A stretch of 52,309 bases of DNA from Clostridiales bacterium. GTDB lineage: Bacteria; Bacillota; Clostridia; Christensenellales; Borkfalkiaceae. Positions 17,296 through 25,494 of this stretch are shown in pieces. Within the stretch, counting starts at the first letter, position 1; every line of letters begins with the position of its first letter. The translations under genes were made by a program, and so were the position numbers. Location: positions 1 through 52,309 of the forward strand of contig SVIF01000011.1 in the NCBI GenBank assembly GCA_015069615.1, read 5' to 3'. The notes under the pieces are model-generated. The model did no database searches and was not told where the DNA came from. It was given only the letters and a program-made list of their open reading frames with translations.

Positions 17296-18827
17296 AAAAA
17301 CGGATCATTGCGGTTTTTGCCGCCCTCCTTTTGGCGTTTTCCGCCCTGCCCCTTACTTTGGGGAAAAATCAACCCACGGTAAAAGCGGCGGAAGATAGGA
17401 AAAACGTTTTAAAAGTTTGCAACTGGGAAGATTATATTGACGAATCCTTATTAGAAGAGTTTGAAGCGTATTATCGCGAAAAAACGGAAAATGAAAATTT
17501 CACCGTGGATTATACTACCTTTGATACCAACGAAACTTTGCTTACCAAAATTGAAACGGCAAAGGAAGATTACGACGTAGTTTGTCCTTCGGAATACGCC
17601 ATCCAAAAACTGTACGAAAAAAACTTACTTTTACCCATTCCCAAAGCGCAAATGGAAAACTTTAACAACGTTTCCCCTTACGCTAGGGAGCAGTTTGAAA
17701 TTTTAGCGCCTGGGGACGGGAATAATGTTTACGCCATCGGCTACTGCTGGGGCACGCTTGGCGTGCTTTACAATAAGGAAAAGGTGGAAGAAGTTACGGG
17801 GGGCGAACCCTTTGGCTGGGACGTACTGTGGAACCCCGCTTTTTCCAACAAAATTTTGATGAAGGATAGCGTGCGCGATAGCGTAGCTGCCGCGGCAATT
17901 TACGCGCACCGCGAAGAACTTTCTGCTATTACCGATCCCGAAGCGTACAACGCGCGGTTGTTTGAAATCATCAACCCCGAAACCGAAGAGGATATGCTAC
18001 CCGTTCAAGATGCGCTCCTTTCGCAAAAAACGGACGTAGGCGTGTTCTACGAAGTGGACGACGGCAAAGGGGATATGGTAATCGGTACGTACTATCTAAA
18101 CTTAGCGTGGAGTGGGGACGCATGGTGGGCGATTGACGAAGCAGCCGCAGGTGGCGTCACCCTGGATTACGCCGTTCCCGAAGAAGGCGGAAACGTTTGG
18201 TTTGACGGTTGGTGTATTCCCAAATATGCGAAAAACGTGGATGCCGCCGTTGCCTTTATGGATTTTTTAAATAGCGGGGATGCGGCAATTCGCAATATGG
18301 ACGCCACGGGATATATCAGCGTGGTGGCCACCCCCGAAACCTTGGAATACCATATGGGGCTGGGGGAAGAATATCCCGAATACGCAAAGGAAATGGACGT
18401 AAGCTACTTCTTTACCGAAGGGAATTACGAAATTAACGGGGAAACGGTGGATACTTCTTCGGTAACCGTAAACCGCGTAATGCTTGCGGATAAGTCTAGC
18501 ATTGACCGTTGCGCGATTATGAACAACTTTAAGGATAACAAAGCGGCGATGAATATGTGGAACACGGTAAAGGGCGATACCTTATCCCCCCTTGCCATGG
18601 CGCTGATTTTGGGTGCGATTTTCGGCATCATCGCGGGCGCGATTGCCTATCGTATAGTGAAGGATAAACGCCAAAAGGCACGCCGCCGTGCGGTAAAGGA
18701 ACGTCAAGCAAAGGAAATGCAGTTAGAACGCGCGGAAAAACTGAAAGAGCGCGAAGAAAAACTGATAAAAGCAGAAACGGTCGCTCGCGAAAAAACTGCG
18801 GGAAAACAAGCGGAAACGACAAAATAA
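17292..18827 (+). CDS. potD: Polyamine-binding protein with C-terminal membrane anchor
   Basis: 511 residues; ordinary PotD is about 350-370. It captures polyamine outside the cell for PotABC. There is an N-terminal signal peptide (about 1-34) with no lipobox cysteine. The solute-binding domain (about 38-425) has the PotD opening VLKVCNWEDYIDESLLEEFE and NVWFDGWCIPKYAKN. At about 431-455 there is a strong membrane helix (ALILGAIFGIIAGAIAY), followed by about 55 highly charged, coiled-coil-like cytoplasmic residues (RQKARRRAVKERQAKE...). So the protein is tethered by its C-terminus and not by a lipid, and it has an inside tail. The start ATG overlaps the potC stop. Confidence 0.92.
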   Translation: MKKRIIAVFAALLLAFSALPLTLGKNQPTVKAAEDRKNVLKVCNWEDYIDESLLEEFEAYYREKTENENFTVDYTTFDTNETLLTKIETAKEDYDVVCPSEYAIQKLYEKNLLLPIPKAQMENFNNVSPYAREQFEILAPGDGNNVYAIGYCWGTLGVLYNKEKVEEVTGGEPFGWDVLWNPAFSNKILMKDSVRDSVAAAAIYAHREELSAITDPEAYNARLFEIINPETEEDMLPVQDALLSQKTDVGVFYEVDDGKGDMVIGTYYLNLAWSGDAWWAIDEAAAGGVTLDYAVPEEGGNVWFDGWCIPKYAKNVDAAVAFMDFLNSGDAAIRNMDATGYISVVATPETLEYHMGLGEEYPEYAKEMDVSYFFTEGNYEINGETVDTSSVTVNRVMLADKSSIDRCAIMNNFKDNKAAMNMWNTVKGDTLSPLAMALILGAIFGIIAGAIAYRIVKDKRQKARRRAVKERQAKEMQLERAEKLKEREEKLIKAETVAREKTAGKQAETTK

Positions 18828-18843
18828 GATTAATAACAACCTT

Positions 18844-18889
18844 AAAGAAGGGGGAGTGTTTTGGGAAACCAAACAGCTTCCCCTTCTTT
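18844..18889 (+). terminator. Stem-loop at end of pot operon
   Basis: Long imperfect stem with arms AAAGAAGGGGGAG and CTTCCCCTTCTTT. There is no real T-run after it, so termination may be partial. Confidence 0.5.
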
Positions 18890-18939
18890 ACGCGTTAACA
18901 ATTAAATAAAGTATAAAGGAAAGTATTTTTCAAATTTGC

Positions 18940-18969
18940 TTGACATCCGTATATAATTTATTATATAAT
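18940..18969 (+). promoter_or_regulatory. Promoter of first LRR lipoprotein
   Basis: TTGACA (18940-18945), 18-bp spacer, TATAAT (18964-18969). Confidence 0.75.
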
Positions 18970-19030
18970 TACAGTAATATGGATTAGCCCAAGCTTATCT
19001 TAGGCAAAAAAATATTAAGGAGAAACTAAG

Positions 19031-20830
19031 ATGAAGAAAATTATTCGCATCCTTACGTTTATCGTTGTTCTTTGCACCGTAATGGTTGCAACCACGGCGT
19101 GCGGGGAGGAAGAATCCACCGAAATCTTTCAAATGGACGGCACAAAAATCGTTTCCGTAACCAACTACGGCAAATCGTTTGACACCATTACCATTCCTGC
19201 TGACGTAACCGCCATCGGTGAAAACGCTTTTGCTTATTGCACGAATTTGAAAGAATTGGTAATTCCCATCAGCGTAACCGAAATCAATGCTTATGCGTTT
19301 AACGGTTGTACCGCTTTGGAAACCGTGACATATGTTGGCACGGAAGCAGTTCCCGCAACGGATGAAAATCCCGGACAGGAAGCAGTTCCCGCTACTATTA
19401 ACGACTGGGCAAACATTACCTTTAATGGTTTTGCTTCTAACCCCATGAAATATGCGGAAACCTTTATGCTTAACGACCAAGTGGTTACCGAATTAAATTT
19501 AAGCAACCTGACCGCAATTAAGGATAGAGCGTTCTACGGCTTTGAAAACTTAACCGCAATCACGTTGCCTTCTAATTTAAAAACCATTGGTAACGAATCT
19601 TTCTTGGGTTGCAGTTCTGTAACACAGCTTACCATTCCTTCTTCCGTAACCGCTATCGGTAACTATGCGTTTGCATATTGCGATGGTATCACTGAAGTGG
19701 TAGTTCCCAAAAACGTGGCAAGCCTTGGTGCAAATGCTTTTGCAAACTGTGCAGGCTTAACTAAAGTTACTATTGCTAAGGATAGCAAATTAAACAAAGT
19801 TGGTTCTTTTGCGTTTGATAACTGCGACGCCTTAACAACGGTTAACTACTGCGCTAGCATGGATAACTGGGCGAAAATTGAATTTGCGAACAAAGAAGCA
19901 AATCCCATGTACAATGCAGAAGACTTCCAAAACAACGGCACTACGCTTACCGAAATCACCTTAAACAGCGCAAGAACCATTGCGGCTAATGCTTTCTATG
20001 GTTTTGATAACCTTACGAAAATCACCCTTCCTTCCAAAGTGAATAAGGTTGGTTTGGACGCTTTCGTGGATTGTGATTCTTTAACCACGGTAAACTTCCT
20101 TGGCACGATGGATGACTGGGCAGCCATCAGATTTGACAATAAAGAAGCAAACCCCATGGCCGTTGCAGAAGAATTCCAAATGAAGGGCGTAAAAGTTACT
20201 AAAATTGAATTGAAAAAAGCACAGAGAATTGAAAAATTCGCGTTCCGAAACTTTAAGGACGTTACCGAAGTTCAACTTCCTGCTTCCCTAAATTATTCTG
20301 GTGAACTTGCTTTTGAAGGAGCAGATAACATTGCGAAGGTAAACTACCTTGGCACGGTGGATCAATGGGCAGAAGTTAGCTTTGAAGATTTAAAATCTAA
20401 CCCCAACACGATTGCACAAAACTTCCTGTGGAAGGGTGAAGAGAAAACCGAAATTACCTTAACGAAAGCGAAAAAGATTAAACAGTACGTGTTCCGCGGT
20501 TTTGATAATTTAAAGAAAATTACCATTCCCAAATCCGTAACCTCTATTGAAATAGAAGCGTTTGCAGGCTGCACTAACTTAGAAGAAGTTGTATTCGTTG
20601 GAAATAGCGGTTTGAAGACAATCGGGCCTTCTGCGTTCAAAAATTGTAGCAAATTAACTAAATTCGTGATTCCTAAAAACGTAGAAGACATCATGATTGA
20701 AGCATTTGTTGGTTGCGATATGTTAACCATTTATACGTCTTTACAAATGGGTGATTCCAAAACTGCAGGTTGGGTAAGCGACTGGAACAAGGACAACCGT
20801 CCCGTGGTTTGGGAATACACTGGTGAATAA
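19031..20830 (+). CDS. BspA-type leucine-rich-repeat lipoprotein
   Basis: 599 residues. Signal peptide ending in TTACGEEE, so probably lipid-anchored at Cys 24 despite a weak lipobox. The body is built of BspA/LRR_5 repeats of the form (I)GxxAFxxCxxLxxVxIPxSVxxI, e.g. ENAFAYCTNLKELVIPISV. It also has four copies of a linker module that reads Y-x-GT or similar, W-x-x-I-x-F and a following NPM (about residues 118, 277, 360 and 438). The end WVSDWNKDNRPVVWEY matches the closing motif of the next gene. Family members act as surface adhesins or glycan/protein-binding scaffolds. GGAG precedes the ATG. Confidence 0.85.
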   Translation: MKKIIRILTFIVVLCTVMVATTACGEEESTEIFQMDGTKIVSVTNYGKSFDTITIPADVTAIGENAFAYCTNLKELVIPISVTEINAYAFNGCTALETVTYVGTEAVPATDENPGQEAVPATINDWANITFNGFASNPMKYAETFMLNDQVVTELNLSNLTAIKDRAFYGFENLTAITLPSNLKTIGNESFLGCSSVTQLTIPSSVTAIGNYAFAYCDGITEVVVPKNVASLGANAFANCAGLTKVTIAKDSKLNKVGSFAFDNCDALTTVNYCASMDNWAKIEFANKEANPMYNAEDFQNNGTTLTEITLNSARTIAANAFYGFDNLTKITLPSKVNKVGLDAFVDCDSLTTVNFLGTMDDWAAIRFDNKEANPMAVAEEFQMKGVKVTKIELKKAQRIEKFAFRNFKDVTEVQLPASLNYSGELAFEGADNIAKVNYLGTVDQWAEVSFEDLKSNPNTIAQNFLWKGEEKTEITLTKAKKIKQYVFRGFDNLKKITIPKSVTSIEIEAFAGCTNLEEVVFVGNSGLKTIGPSAFKNCSKLTKFVIPKNVEDIMIEAFVGCDMLTIYTSLQMGDSKTAGWVSDWNKDNRPVVWEYTGE

Positions 20831-20855
20831 TACCGCGCAATAAAAGTTAACCTTT

Positions 20856-20894
20856 CCGCCCCGTGGCAAAAAGCCGCAGGGCGGAAATTTTATT
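20856..20894 (+). terminator. Terminator after first LRR gene
   Basis: Arms CCGCCC plus GTGGC pairing with GCCGC plus GGGCGG, followed by AAATTTTATTTAT. Confidence 0.7.
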
Positions 20895-20930
20895 TATCAA
20901 AAATTATTTTTTTCGCAATTCCCTATCTAC

Positions 20931-20960
20931 TTGCCTTTCTGATATACATTGTGATACAAT
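20931..20960 (+). promoter_or_regulatory. Promoter of second LRR lipoprotein
   Basis: TTGCCT (20931-20936), 18-bp spacer, TACAAT (20955-20960). Confidence 0.6.
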
Positions 20961-21000
20961 AATGAAAAGGAAAACAAAAAACAAAAGAGGAGAGGGCGTA

Positions 21001-22737
21001 ATGAGAAAATATGTGAAAATATTACTTTTTCTTATAACGATAACCTTGTTTTTTGTTTGTGCTACGGCGTGTGGCGATGGGGAAAATTCCACCCAACCTT
21101 CTGTTAGTTCTTCCCCTTTGATAAGTGCTGTTCCCAGCCTTTCGCCTAGTTTAACCCCTTCCGTTGGTTGTAGTGTGGCGCCCGGCGAAAGCCCTTCGGT
21201 TACGCCCAGTGGGCAACCAAGCGTTTCTTCCAGCCAACTGCCTTCGCTTACACCAAGTGGAACGCCAACCACGGCGCCAACCCTATTTGCACCTTCGGTG
21301 ATGCCTGCGCCCACTATTTTGCCCACTACTTTGGCTACGACTGTGCCAACAACGCCTTCCTCGTTACAGCCTACGGTAACGCCGTCGTCCACCCAAACGG
21401 TGATACCTTCGGTTTTGCCTACCTTAGCACCTTCTGGCACCCCAACGGTTCAGCCTACACAAATTCCTACGGTTGTACCAACCATGCCCCAAAACGTTTT
21501 TACGGTAAACGGGGAAAAGATAACGGGGTTAACCGCGTATGGGAAAACGTTATCCCAAATAACGGTGCCTTCTACTATCGGGGGAAGGGTAATTACCCAT
21601 ATCGGCATGGAAGCGTTTTATGATTGTGATGCGTTAACACGGGTGATTTTACCCGAAAGTATTACACATATTGGAAAATATGCCTTTGCAAAATGTAATT
21701 TCTTGCAAAGCGTAGAGTTTGCGGAAGGTAGTAATTTAAGCGTGATTGGTGATTGTGCTTTTTATGAATGCGAAGGTCTAACCGAAATTCATTTTCCGGC
21801 CCAACTAACGCAAGTGTGTTACGCGGCGTTTCAGCGTTGTGCTTCGTTAACCGAAATCCTTCTTCCTGCAAGTGTAACGCACGTGGGGGAAAACGCTTTT
21901 TATGAATGTTCTGCACTAACCGTATATTGTGTGGCGCAAAACGCCCCCAGCACTTGGAACGTGTGGTGGAATGCGGATTTTTGCCCCGTGGTTTGGAATT
22001 GTACGACCGCGCCCGAAGGGGTGGATGGTTATGCGTATACTGTGATTGACGGTTTGCGTTACGCCGTTAAGGGGGAAGCCGCAACGGTTGCAAGGCAGCC
22101 TTTACACCTTGCGCAAAGCGTGGTGATTCCCGCAAGTATTACTTACAACGGAAGCGTATACCCGGTAACGAAAATTGCAGATTTTGCTTTTGCGGAAAAC
22201 GCGTATATTGCAGAAGTTTCCATTCCTTCTTCCGTTACGTATGTGGGGGAAAATGCTTTTTATCGCTGCGTGGCTTTAACCGTGTACAGCCAAGCGGAAG
22301 AACAGCCTACCTCGTGGCATGAAAACTGGAATGATTCGGATTGCCCCGTGGTGTGGAATTGTAATGAAAACGCCGTTGCAACAAATGGGAACGTATATGT
22401 GTTACAAAACGGATTGCGGTATAGCATATGCAACGGAAAAGCAAGTTTAACGAAACAATCTAAAAACTTAATAGGGGAAATCGTCATTCCCCAAAGCATT
22501 GTAGAAAAAGGCGTTACGTACGCGGTAGCGGAAATTAGTGCGTTTGCGTTTGAAAACTGTGTTTATATAAGCGGGGTTACGATTCCGTGCAGTGTAACCG
22601 CAGTGGGGAATCAAGCGTTTTATGGCTGCCACACGATAACCCTTTATTGTCAAATGGAAGTAAAGCCCGAAAATTGGCATTATGATTGGAATATCGTAAA
22701 AGATAGCCGTAGGGCGCTTACCATTTGGAATTCATAA
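21001..22737 (+). CDS. BspA-type LRR lipoprotein with mucin-like linker
   Basis: 578 residues from the ATG at 21001, which follows AGAGGAGAG. The frame stays open upstream to 20863 but those codons precede the promoter. Signal peptide ends in ATACGDGEN (lipoprotein Cys at about 24). Residues 30-160 are almost wholly Pro, Ser, Thr and small residues (PSLTPS, TPTTAPT), a low-complexity spacer likely to be extended and possibly glycosylated. LRR_5 repeats follow, interrupted by three W-x4-W-N-x-D-x-C-P-V-V-W-N type modules (about 365, 484 and 560) that alternate with GLRY-containing segments. It is a paralogue of the preceding lipoprotein and probably a surface-displayed binding protein. Confidence 0.85.
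   Translation: MRKYVKILLFLITITLFFVCATACGDGENSTQPSVSSSPLISAVPSLSPSLTPSVGCSVAPGESPSVTPSGQPSVSSSQLPSLTPSGTPTTAPTLFAPSVMPAPTILPTTLATTVPTTPSSLQPTVTPSSTQTVIPSVLPTLAPSGTPTVQPTQIPTVVPTMPQNVFTVNGEKITGLTAYGKTLSQITVPSTIGGRVITHIGMEAFYDCDALTRVILPESITHIGKYAFAKCNFLQSVEFAEGSNLSVIGDCAFYECEGLTEIHFPAQLTQVCYAAFQRCASLTEILLPASVTHVGENAFYECSALTVYCVAQNAPSTWNVWWNADFCPVVWNCTTAPEGVDGYAYTVIDGLRYAVKGEAATVARQPLHLAQSVVIPASITYNGSVYPVTKIADFAFAENAYIAEVSIPSSVTYVGENAFYRCVALTVYSQAEEQPTSWHENWNDSDCPVVWNCNENAVATNGNVYVLQNGLRYSICNGKASLTKQSKNLIGEIVIPQSIVEKGVTYAVAEISAFAFENCVYISGVTIPCSVTAVGNQAFYGCHTITLYCQMEVKPENWHYDWNIVKDSRRALTIWNS
21092..21490 (+). repeat. Pro/Ser/Thr low-complexity coding stretch
   Basis: Codes for irregular repeats of P-S/T-x-x-P, such as PSLTPSGTPT and PTVQPTQIPTV. 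It separates the lipid anchor from the LRR domain. Codons are varied, so this is an aged expansion and not a fresh tandem duplication. Confidence 0.75.
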
Positions 22738-22756
22738 AGCATGCATGATTATAAAT

Positions 22757-22797
22757 AAAAACCGCCCTTGCCTATTGTAGGCAAAGGCGGTTTCATT
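22757..22797. terminator. Bidirectional terminator, LRR gene and ppa
   Basis: Arms ACCGCC(C)TTGCC and GGCAA(A)GGCGGT around a 7-base loop, with A-run before and T-run after, between convergent genes. Confidence 0.85.
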
Positions 22798-22809
22798 ATT
22801 TAGCGATAG

Positions 22810-23364
22810 TTATTTTAGGCGTTTTTTCATTAGTTCATCACGGTTGTTTACGTAGGCTTTAATGTATTTTGCAACCGTATCTTCGGCGGTTTCCCTATCG
22901 CCTGCGGGGTCAATGGTGGTAACTGCTTTGTGTTCTAACTGTTTGTATACGTGGAAAAAGTGTTCCATTTCCTGCACGATATGGCGGGGCAGGGCGGAAA
23001 TATCCCGATAGCAGTTATACGTGGGATCGCCAAAAGGAATGGCAATAATTTTTTCGTCCTTGCTGTCCCCATCCGTCATGGTAATAACGCCGATGGGATA
23101 GCAGCGAACCAAACTCATAGGCTCTAAACTTTCCGAACAAAGAACTAGTACGTCCAACGGATCCTTATCGTCCGCATACGTACGGGGAATAAAACCGTAG
23201 TTTGCGGGGTAGTGGGTGGAAGTATATAAAATACGGTCTAAAATCAAACAGCCCGTTTCTTTATCCATTTCGTACTTCTGTTTCGCGCCCTTGGAAATTT
23301 CAATAACGGCAATAAAATCATCCTTTTTAATGCGGCTTTCCGCAATGTCGTGCCAAATATTCAA
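22810..23364 (-). CDS. ppa: Soluble inorganic pyrophosphatase (family I)
   Basis: 184 residues. Hydrolyses PPi in the cytosol. Family I motifs: EISKGAKQKYEMDKETG, the metal-binding DDKDPLDVLVL, and YPANYGFIPRTY. The start is TTG at 23364, reading MNIWHDIAES after GGAG at 10 bases; this is the usual beginning of clostridial relatives. The longer open frame to 23403 would start inside the -10 box. The coexistence of a soluble PPase and a PPi-linked dikinase (ppdK, 44917) is noteworthy, as both handle the PPi pool. Confidence 0.93.
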   Translation of the reverse strand: MNIWHDIAESRIKKDDFIAVIEISKGAKQKYEMDKETGCLILDRILYTSTHYPANYGFIPRTYADDKDPLDVLVLCSESLEPMSLVRCYPIGVITMTDGDSKDEKIIAIPFGDPTYNCYRDISALPRHIVQEMEHFFHVYKQLEHKAVTTIDPAGDRETAEDTVAKYIKAYVNNRDELMKKRLK

Positions 23365-23393
23365 AGTAGGTTCGCTCCTTTTTCTTTTTAGGT

Positions 23394-23422
23394 ATTTTAG
23401 CAAAAAAGAAAGGGGTTGTCAA
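23394..23422 (-). promoter_or_regulatory. Promoter of ppa
   Basis: Minus strand: TTGACA (23417-23422), 17-bp spacer, TAAAAT (23394-23399). It rules out the longer ppa start. Confidence 0.85.
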
Positions 23423-23506
23423 TAGAACGGGGGCAATAAACGCACTTTTTGCCAAAAAAGAAAGAATCTACCTTGTTTGTCTTCCCCAAACAGTGGCTAA
23501 AAGCGG

Positions 23507-23535
23507 TTGACATACTACGTAATATATTATATAAT
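23507..23535 (+). promoter_or_regulatory. Promoter of second PAP2 gene
   Basis: Perfect consensus TTGACA (23507-23512), 17-bp spacer, TATAAT (23530-23535). Confidence 0.9.
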
Positions 23536-23565
23536 AACAAAGTACTAATTTTAAGGGGAGCCGTA

Positions 23566-24282
23566 ATGGATAATTTTAAGTTGTTCTTAAAAAATAACAA
23601 ACAGCTTTGGTGGTTATTGTTTATACCCATCTATTTGGCAACCTTTTTTATCGTGGAAAAAGTGGTGCCTACCGAAGGATACTGGGTTTCTTATCTGCCC
23701 CAAGATGATAAAATTCCTTTTATAGAGTATTTTATCATTTTTTACTACGTTTGGTACGTGCTGTTACTTGGTACGGGGTTGATGTGCATTGTAAAAGAAC
23801 CCAAAGTGTTCGCCCGTTATATGTGCACCCTTTGCATTGCGTTTATGGGTACTATGGTGTTTTCCCTAATATTCCCCAACGGACAGAATTTGCGCCCCAC
23901 CGAATTTGCGCGGGATAACGTTTTTACCGACCTATGTAAAATGATTTACGCTTCGGATACAAACACAAACGTTTTGCCCAGTATGCACGTTATGGGCTCT
24001 ATTGCCTGCGTATTTGCTTGTTTTGATAGTAAGCGTTGCCCTTGGTGGGGAAAGACGATTGCTATTCTTACGGCGGCATTGGTGTGTGCTTCCACCGTGT
24101 TCGTAAAACAACATTCTATTTTGGATTTTTACGTTGCCCTTCCCGTAATGCTTGTGGTGGGCGCTATCGTATACGGCAAGCGCATTTACCTAAGTATGCA
24201 AGCGAAACGCAAACAGCGGGCGGAAGTAAAAGCCGAACGCGAACGCATTTTGCGCGAAAGGAAAGAAACGGAACAAAAGTAA
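23566..24282 (+). CDS. PAP2-superfamily membrane protein
   Basis: 238 residues from the ATG at 23566, preceded by AAGGGGAG and downstream of a consensus promoter; the frame extends upstream but across that promoter. Six hydrophobic segments. The PAP2-like motifs are reduced: LPSMHVMGS stands for PSGH and KQHSILDFYVA for the last H-x3-D motif, and an RPTEF stretch is near. This is the PSMH subgroup (PAP2_3-like), seen in inositol-phosphorylceramide synthase relatives and undefined bacterial lipid phosphatases or transferases. The C-terminus is a charged, Lys/Arg/Glu-rich tail (about 40 residues). A strong terminator follows. Confidence 0.75.
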   Translation: MDNFKLFLKNNKQLWWLLFIPIYLATFFIVEKVVPTEGYWVSYLPQDDKIPFIEYFIIFYYVWYVLLLGTGLMCIVKEPKVFARYMCTLCIAFMGTMVFSLIFPNGQNLRPTEFARDNVFTDLCKMIYASDTNTNVLPSMHVMGSIACVFACFDSKRCPWWGKTIAILTAALVCASTVFVKQHSILDFYVALPVMLVVGAIVYGKRIYLSMQAKRKQRAEVKAERERILRERKETEQK

Positions 24283-24287
24283 TCAAT

Positions 24288-24327
24288 AACGCCCCGCGAA
24301 ATTCTTCGCGGGGCGTTCCTTTTTTAT
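24288..24327 (+). terminator. Intrinsic terminator
   Basis: Perfect 13-bp stem AACGCCCCGCGAA / TTCGCGGGGCGTT, 4-base loop, T-rich tail. It lies between convergent genes. Confidence 0.92.
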
Positions 24328-24337
24328 TGAGTTGTAA

Positions 24338-25276
24338 TTACATAGTAATTAGCGAATAGGTTAAGGAGCCCATGCCGTAGGGAAGGGTGGTGGTAAGTTC
24401 GGTTAAAACGTTGCGTTCTTCCTGCCCTTCTAAAGGCGCGTAATACATGGTAAAAGGCTGTCCGGACGAAGCACCTGCATCCATGCGCGCGGTAAGCTTA
24501 ATTACGTCTAAGGGGGTGCTTACGCCCGCAATCGTATAATCTCTTTGGGTGATTTCGTTATCCGCGGAAAGGTAGATATTAACCTTTTTGGCGTTTACCG
24601 TGTCAATGGTAGTAAAAGTGGTAGAAAAAGCGGGGGTTAATTCAAAAGCGCGGAAAACGAACATCAAAGCGTCGTTATCAAAAAAAGTACCCGTAGGCAA
24701 TTTCGTATACGTGCGGTTTTCGGGTATTCCGGATACGGGTAAATCATATTCGCCCGTTTCGGAATTTTTGGCACGGAAGGTAACGAAAGCTTCTTTTTTT
24801 CCATAATCGTACGAAGAAACAACTTTATAGTTGTGTTCGCGCACCGTAAAGCCGCTGTTGTTTTCTCCGGGATAAACGCTATGCTGACTTATGGTGCGTT
24901 CGCTTTCCTTGGGGAACAAACTATACGAGTTGATGCCGTACGTTTTCGTCCTAGTGGTGGTAACGTCCGTAAAAGCGATTTCTTCTTCCCCTTTAGTGTA
25001 AGTCCCCGTTACGGTAAGCACGGTTTCGTAAATATAGGTTTTCCCGTCCGTATTATCCGGGGTTAGGGTGGTTGTATACGTTCCTTCGGTTAAATGAAAC
25101 TCGTACCCACAGGTGGTTGTGCCCGGGGTGTGCGTCAGTGTATATACGTAAGTTTTAGGTTCGGATTCCTTCCATGTGGAACCTAGGGAAATTCCCCCTT
25201 CTTCCCCCCCGCAACCTGTTAAAAGAAAGGTGCAAGCAAGTAAGGAAAGTAGGGCAAGAGCTACGCGTTTTTTCAT
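24338..25276 (-). CDS. Secreted lipoprotein of unknown function
   Basis: 312 residues. Classic lipoprotein signal with KKR, hydrophobic core and lipobox LLTGC (Cys at about 22), followed by a GG-rich spacer. The mature part is Thr/Tyr-rich and strongly beta-like (TYVYTLTHTPG, TYIYETVLTVTGTY), with no cysteine apart from one near residue 61. I do not recognise a domain. AGGAG sits seven bases before the ATG. It has its own promoter, so it is a single-gene unit. Confidence 0.7.
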   Translation of the reverse strand: MKKRVALALLSLLACTFLLTGCGGEEGGISLGSTWKESEPKTYVYTLTHTPGTTTCGYEFHLTEGTYTTTLTPDNTDGKTYIYETVLTVTGTYTKGEEEIAFTDVTTTRTKTYGINSYSLFPKESERTISQHSVYPGENNSGFTVREHNYKVVSSYDYGKKEAFVTFRAKNSETGEYDLPVSGIPENRTYTKLPTGTFFDNDALMFVFRAFELTPAFSTTFTTIDTVNAKKVNIYLSADNEITQRDYTIAGVSTPLDVIKLTARMDAGASSGQPFTMYYAPLEGQEERNVLTELTTTLPYGMGSLTYSLITM

Positions 25277-25308
25277 AGTTTTACTCCTAAAAACCGATCT
25301 GTAAGCCT

Positions 25309-25337
25309 ATTATACCACAAAAGCGGGCGCTTGGCAA
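25309..25337 (-). promoter_or_regulatory. Promoter of the lipoprotein gene
   Basis: Minus strand: TTGCCA (25332-25337), 17-bp spacer, TATAAT (25309-25314). Confidence 0.75.
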
Positions 25338-25388
25338 ACAATATTTCAACTTTTATGTGCGAAAAGGCGTTGTTTTTCATTTAGATAC

Positions 25389-25417
25389 TTGAAATAACGC
25401 GCTTTTTATGGTACACT
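25389..25417 (+). promoter_or_regulatory. Promoter of addAB
   Basis: TTGAAA (25389-25394), 17-bp spacer, TACACT (25412-25417). A perfect inverted repeat starts exactly at the -10 box (arms TACACTTTT and AAAAGTGTA, 3-base centre, 25412-25432), placed like an operator over the transcription start. Confidence 0.6.
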
Positions 25418-25494
25418 TTTATAAAAAGTGTAGGCGCTATCATTGAGTCATCTGCTATGTACAGAAAAGGCGTTAAATAGATAAGGAGAAAGTT

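Noticed and set aside
20863-21000. Longer N-terminus for the second LRR lipoprotein
   Set aside because: It would precede the -10 box at 20955 and place the signal peptide internally; the ATG at 21001 has the ribosome site.
20904-21440. Minus-strand open frame of 178 codons within the second LRR gene
   Set aside because: Mirror of the Pro/Ser/Thr low-complexity stretch, with a Gly/Val-rich product and no signals.
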